Of a DNA stretch of 64,000 bases, positions 59,265 to 64,000 are shown in pieces. Position numbers and translations under genes: made by a program. The number at the start of each line of letters is the position of its first letter. Position 1 is the stretch's first letter. The DNA is from Malus domestica (Eukaryota > Streptophyta > Magnoliopsida > Rosales > Rosaceae), in the NCBI RefSeq assembly GCF_042453785.1, contig NC_091675.1, positions 6,088,501 through 6,152,500 on the forward strand. Direction: 5' to 3'. The notes under the pieces are model-generated. The model was not told where the DNA came from, made no database searches, and worked only from the letters and a program-made list of their open reading frames with translations.

Positions 59265-60312
59265 TATTTATTTTGTATTATTTTATCTATTTTTGTTTTG
59301 GTTTTAGAGTTATTTTTAGATAAATATCTTTAATATTATTAATTTTTACTGATAAACAAATATTTTAACACATTTTAATAAAAATTTACTAAAGTGACTA
59401 ATATTGCAAACTTTGTAAACACAGTAATTAAATTGATTAAATTAAAAAATAAATTATTATTAGCATTTCAAAAATCTCATTTTGCAATATAAATCTTTTA
59501 TAATTAGAAAAAAAAAAACATTTATGAGAAGTGTAAAATGAGATTTTTGAAGTGCTACCAATTGTCATAAAAAATTTTAAGTATAAACACTGTGACCAAA
59601 AAGTTTTAACCCTTCGCTTTCTTGCATCTTAATGGCCAATTGCCATGATTCTTTAGAAAGATTTTAGATTAATTATGCAATAAAAACTGAATAAAAACAA
59701 TTTTTTTGCTCGCTTAACGATAGGACATAAATCATGGTGCTTTGGTTTGTACCTTCGAGAGAGAGAGACTCTGTTTATGTATAATTTTAATAACGTTACC
59801 AATTCTTTTAAATGTTTGTCATGTGACGTCACCGATTACATGAGAGTATCTCTTATTTAAAATTAATTTTTGTATAAATTCGTCGGATGTGCCATTTTTC
59901 CACGAGTGAGAGTGATGGTATATGTATTGTCTCGATTTTATGTGTGTAGCCGTACAGATACGTTGTTTGTCCGTTATATTTCATTTTGATTAATTAGATG
60001 AAAAATAAAATGGGATTGATGGTTTTGACTTGAAATTGGTATTATAAATAATACCAACCATTTTCCTTAATTAGGGCCACGGGTCTCACAAGTTCCCGGG
60101 CTTTCTTGTCGTCCTTGATCCAAAAGCCCAGCAAGCGAGGAAGCCCAAAGAAACAAACAGGTGAAAAAAACAGAGTTCACCCAAACGTTTAAAGAGATGA
60201 AGAATCGGTGGTGGAGGTTGGGGAATTTGAAACCTGTCGTCGAAACAAAACTCCATGAAGATTTTTTGTATGGACTCAATTGCTCCGCTGCCTCTTTCGG
60301 TGCTGAAGGACA
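59265..60312. other. Head-to-head intergenic region of hydrolase and sigma-factor genes
   Basis: AT-rich. It contains a diverged MITE at about 59450-59580 and otherwise nothing recognised. Transcripts could start near 59200 (-) and 60150 (+), but I cannot place core promoters with confidence. Confidence 0.5.
59450..59580. mobile_element. MITE related to the 124-bp element at 9558-9681
   Basis: ATTATTAGCATTTCAAAAAT at the left matches the other copy. The right end (ATTTTTGAAGTGCTACC) is the inverted partner. Its target duplication is not clear. Confidence 0.75.
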
Positions 60313-63296
60313 ATGGGTTTTGGTTTTAGGCTCAACGTCCTCAAGTCTGGCTTTCCACTTCATCACTCTCACTGTCAAGCTGCTGCTTCTCCTTCCAAGC
60401 TCTCTTTTACTTCTGGTGAGTTTGTTTTGATTGGCTTTTTTCCCCAGCTGATTTCCTGCTTCTGCTTCGGAGAAAAGAATGTTTCTTTTGCTTTTGACTT
60501 TCATCTTTGGGTTGGGTTTTTGTTTGAACTACTATCCTGCATTGCATAATTGCATATGCTTTTTGTAATCTGATACACGTTGAAGTATGTTGTTAAGTAA
60601 AACCCTGAAAGAATCATGCTGCCAAAGCGAATTTTTGAGATGATCAAAATGCATGTTTAAGAATTGGGACTTGAAGTTTTCAATCAAGGGCAGACGGGGT
60701 TAGGCTAGTTGGCTAGGGTAGTGTGCCCGTTCCGTTGCACCCAAGTTCAAATCCTCCCCATAAAGTAGAGTAGTTTAGAATATCGTATTGTCAACAAAAA
60801 ATTAAAATTTAAAAAATTCAATCTTTGCGATGTTGAAGTTCCATCTGCCATAAGTAATGCACATTGATATTTGCTGTCAATTTTTTTTATATTTATGATA
60901 TTCGATATAAAATGATGATACAGTTAGAGGCAGGGAGGGCTCTTTCAACTCGGCAAGGCTGTCATTCCTGTCCATTATCTCTGAGGAAGGCGAGATTTCC
61001 GGTAAAGATACTCTGAAAGTGTGCTCTTTTTCATCTGCTTCGCCGCAGATCTTAGAGGATGGCGTCTCAGAAATGGAACAGGTGAATGTTTGTCTTTATT
61101 GAATTGTTGCTTAAAAGCTTCACAATTTTTATTCACACAACGTTTTCTTTGTTTCAGTAGATGAAAATCTTATCATGACTTTTTGCCTCTCAGACAAGCT
61201 TTAGGAGTAGTTCGTCCAACACGACTGGGAATAACCAGATGCCTGTTGCAGACGGAAACTTTAGATCCGTTAACACCTTAGAATCTTGCAGTGCAGCTCA
61301 TTTTAGTTTGTTACTGAAAAATCTCGATGCTCTGGAGGAGACTTTTGCTAATTCAGATGTGTTAAAGTTGGAAAAAGAGATACTTCTGCAATTAGGAAGG
61401 CTTGGAGCTCTACAGTTATTCGATGCCTGTTTGTCGAGAACTCTTACATCCTCAAGCTTTTTTTATTTGTCTGACATACCTACTGTACCGATTGAAGAGC
61501 ATAAGATAGATAAGAAGGTAGATAACAACAGAGGTAAGGTTATTGTACGTTCTGGGAAAAAGGAAGAAAAAAGATCAAGAAAAAGAGCATTAGATAATGC
61601 CAGAGTTTCTTCTGACTCATTGCCTCCTAAATCAACTTTGGAAGGTTTCAATCATCCTATTGTTTCATCGGCGAAAAGAGCATCAAAGTATCGAAAGAGT
61701 AGACTTAAAATTGCTAAAAATGAGGCAGAAATGTCAACCGGGGTTAAGGTTGGACTTGTCTTCAAATATATAGATTAAAACAAAACTTTGCTTCCTCTCC
61801 TTGAAGGATGTATTTACCAGCTATACTTTTGTTTCATAACAGGTGATTGCCAATTTGGAGAGAATTAAAGCAACTTTGGAAAAGGAAACTGGCACCGTAG
61901 CTACCTTAAGTTGTTGGGCGGAAGCAGCGGGAGTTCACGAGAAGGTGCTGTTACAGAAATTGCATTTTGGTTGGTACTGCCAGGATGAGCTTATAAGGAG
62001 CACTCGTTCCTTAGTTCTATACCTTGCTAGAAGCTATAGAGGGCTAGGAGTAGCCATGGATGATTTACTGCAGGTTTGTGAAATCTAAGTAAACTTTTTG
62101 TGATATAATTTACATGTGATTATGTTCGAGACAGTTCGTTGTTGATCACTGAAAACCACTTTTCATCAGATGTCAAAACTCAGCGCATAAATTCAAATTT
62201 TTTTTCTTGACACTCTTACTACTACGCTTATTTACTCTCAATTTATTAGTCTATCTCTTGAGTTACCCCTATTTCACAGGCTGGAAACCAGGGTCTCCTG
62301 CAAGGTGCAGAAAGGTATGATCACTCGAGGGGTTACCGATTCTCAACCTATGTCCGATACTGGATAAAGAAATCAATGTCAAGATTGGTGGCACGGCATG
62401 CTAGGGAAATCCAAATTCCTGTATGTTCCTCCCTTCTTTGAAAAACTCAATACAATATCGTCTCGGTGAGTGATGGTGTTTACTCCTCGAGTTGTTTTTG
62501 TTTTAGTTCACGCTAAGCAAGGCAATAAATCAGATAACGAAAGCTCGCAAAGCCACTTACAACAGACACATGAGATACCCAGATGATGACGAAATTGCAA
62601 AGATTACAGGTCTTTCGTTGGTGAGAATCAGATCAGCTAGCACATGTCTGAGAGTTGTGGGTTCGGTAGATGACAAGATGTGGGACAACTCTCCTGGGAC
62701 TTTTATGGTAATGATCCAACTAATCTTCTCCATCTCTCTCTTTCATTCCCATTTTAAACTCATATTTCTTTCTTTCTAAGGCTTAGTTGGGCGAATAGTA
62801 ACTGAAAGAGCGAAATGAAGATCATTGTCGTTAGACTCATGTTGTAGTTTGTACACTTCAGTTATCTTATTCTTTACATGTCAGCGACCGAAGCTTCTAT
62901 AGTTTGGGAAGCTAACCTTGTAAAATATGCAAAATCCTGTAGACCTGCAATAAATTGTTGAAAGCAGTGGGGTTATTTTGTAACTATAAAACCTGTTCTG
63001 TGTTAATGATTCAGGAATGTACGCCGGACGCATCAATAAAGAGCCCTGAAGAAACTGTCACAAGACAGCACATGAAAAAAGACATCCATGATCTGCTGAA
63101 ATGCTTGAACTCGAAGGAGAGGCAAGTGTTGGTGCTGCGATATGGGTTAAACAACTACGACCCCAATTCACTTGAGGAGATTGGAAAGCTTTTCGATGTG
63201 AGCAAGGAATGGATACGGAAGATAGAAAAGAAAGCTCTCACGAAGCTAAGGGACGATGAAACACACAGAAGTTTAAGCCATTACTTGAAAAACTAG
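60313..63296 (+). CDS. SIG3: Plastid RNA polymerase sigma-70 factor (SIG3-like)
   Basis: Nuclear-encoded sigma factor that directs the bacterial-type plastid RNA polymerase to promoters in chloroplasts. Seven exons: 60313-60415, 60924-61081, 61194-61748, 61843-62073, 62280-62420, 62507-62707 and 63015-63296. Phases agree and give 556 aa, near SIG3 size and much longer than SIG4. The Ser/His-rich N-terminus fits a transit peptide. Exon 3 ends basic ([12 protein letters not shown]). Region 2: [20 protein letters not shown] and [18 protein letters not shown] (2.3/2.4). Region 3: [31 protein letters not shown]. Region 4: [23 protein letters not shown] and [26 protein letters not shown], the helix-turn-helix for the -35 element. 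SIG4 is the alternative subfamily. Exon 2 is the least certain because the N-terminal half is poorly conserved. Confidence 0.9.
60688..60812 (+). mobile_element. tRNA-derived SINE in sigma-factor intron 1
   Basis: GGCTAGTTGGCTAGGGTAGTG (A-box region) and AGTTCAAATCCTCCCC (B box) followed by an A-rich tail. Resembles the SINE at 58505-58610. TTCAATC-like repeats flank it (about 60677 and 60809), only partly matched. Confidence 0.7.
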
Positions 63297-64000
63297 TAGA
63301 TTCAGAGTAATACGAAAAAGAGCAAGTCATTCTGAGCTTCTCTATCAGAAGTAGTAGGCCGGGAGAATTAGTCATCATACACTGACAACCATCGCTTCTT
63401 TCTGATAAAGATTAAAGGATACGCAGAATCATGGGTGACCTTCGGTTTGTTCCCCGCCAAAATTTCAGCTCAACTCTACCGTGGGAATTTTTTGGTTCTT
63501 TCATGTAAGGATCATAATGTTGTATTGTATGCTTATCATTCTTTCATTTTCGTTGGTGCGATTGTATAGTTTAGAGGTGGGAGGATGCTGCTTCTTGCAT
63601 ATTTGTCTCCTGTACATATAAATGGTATGAACTACTGTTTATACACCAGTCATGCGGTTAAACTCCGTGAATCAGGCTTGCTTGCTGAATGCTAAATTGA
63701 CATTTGTGTGCATCTTCTCCCTCCAGATCTTTTGTGTTCTGTCTCACCCTCCACGCAATGAGGCTTACGTAGCCATTTGAAGGCCGTGATTACAAAGTAG
63801 CTTGATTTCTTGGATAAGGATGTTGTGTGCCATAGAAACCAGAAAGCTTGGACTTGTTCACCTCATACCTTCAACTCCCATGACCGGTTTTCTGTCACTT
63901 AAACATGAAAACAGTGCTTAAACGCGCAGAAAATCAGGTTTTCAAATAACTTAAATGCGTATGACAGAATTTAACGGGCTGCCCATTGTACATTGTTGTA
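63297..64000 (+). other. 3' flank of sigma-factor gene
   Basis: Presumed 3' untranslated region and downstream sequence. No further gene recognised before the window ends. Confidence 0.5.

Overview
The window looks like plant nuclear DNA, and the repeat content points to a woody Rosaceae (Malus/Pyrus-like) genome. That species call is inference from repeat style, not from a search. Genes have many short introns with GT-AG (one GC-AG) borders, AT-rich introns and plant-specific products. The space between them is packed with Ty1/copia and LINE relics, tRNA-derived SINEs (including an Au-SINE-like copy) and many small inverted-repeat elements (MITEs).

Seven protein-coding genes can be built exon by exon with consistent splice phases. 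They are a gibberellin 20-oxidase (11772-15347, +), a wall-associated receptor kinase (24938-27681, -), an SGR2-type DDHD phospholipase (30518-39287, -, 21 exons), a two-KH-domain RNA-binding protein (40896-46354, +), an EPFL secreted cysteine-rich peptide (50552-51132, -), a DUF676-type alpha/beta-hydrolase (55699-59015, -) and a plastid sigma-70 factor of SIG3 type (60313-63296, +). SGR2 and the KH gene are head to head across 1.6 kb. The hydrolase and sigma-factor genes are head to head across 1.3 kb. The genes look like ordinary dispersed plant loci, not an operon or a biosynthetic cluster. GA20ox, EPFL and SGR2 all bear on growth and development, but nothing in the sequence links them functionally.

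Layout: 1-5580 is a decayed, reverse-oriented Ty1/copia element cut off by the window edge and interrupted by a hAT-like MITE. 5581-11770 is a repeat field with a solo LTR, a MULE-like element, two SINEs, a large foldback and a duplicated promoter-distal segment. 11772-15347 is GA20ox, with MITEs in and after it. 16050-24937 is gene-poor with LINE relics and MITE pairs. 24938-46354 is the gene-rich core. 46355-50551 is repeats plus a broken gene copy. 50552-51132 is EPFL. 51133-55698 is repeats plus an F-box relic with two perfect inverted repeats. 55699-63296 holds the last two genes.

I see no CRISPR, phage or bacterial-type system and no clear novel protein system. The most unusual material is structural: nested insertions with readable target-site duplications, a tandem duplication upstream of GA20ox in which each copy carries different elements, duplicated fragments of SGR2 exons, and a pair of perfect hairpin-forming repeats beside the F-box relic. 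Exon borders come from reading splice signals and protein continuity by eye and could be off by a base in places.
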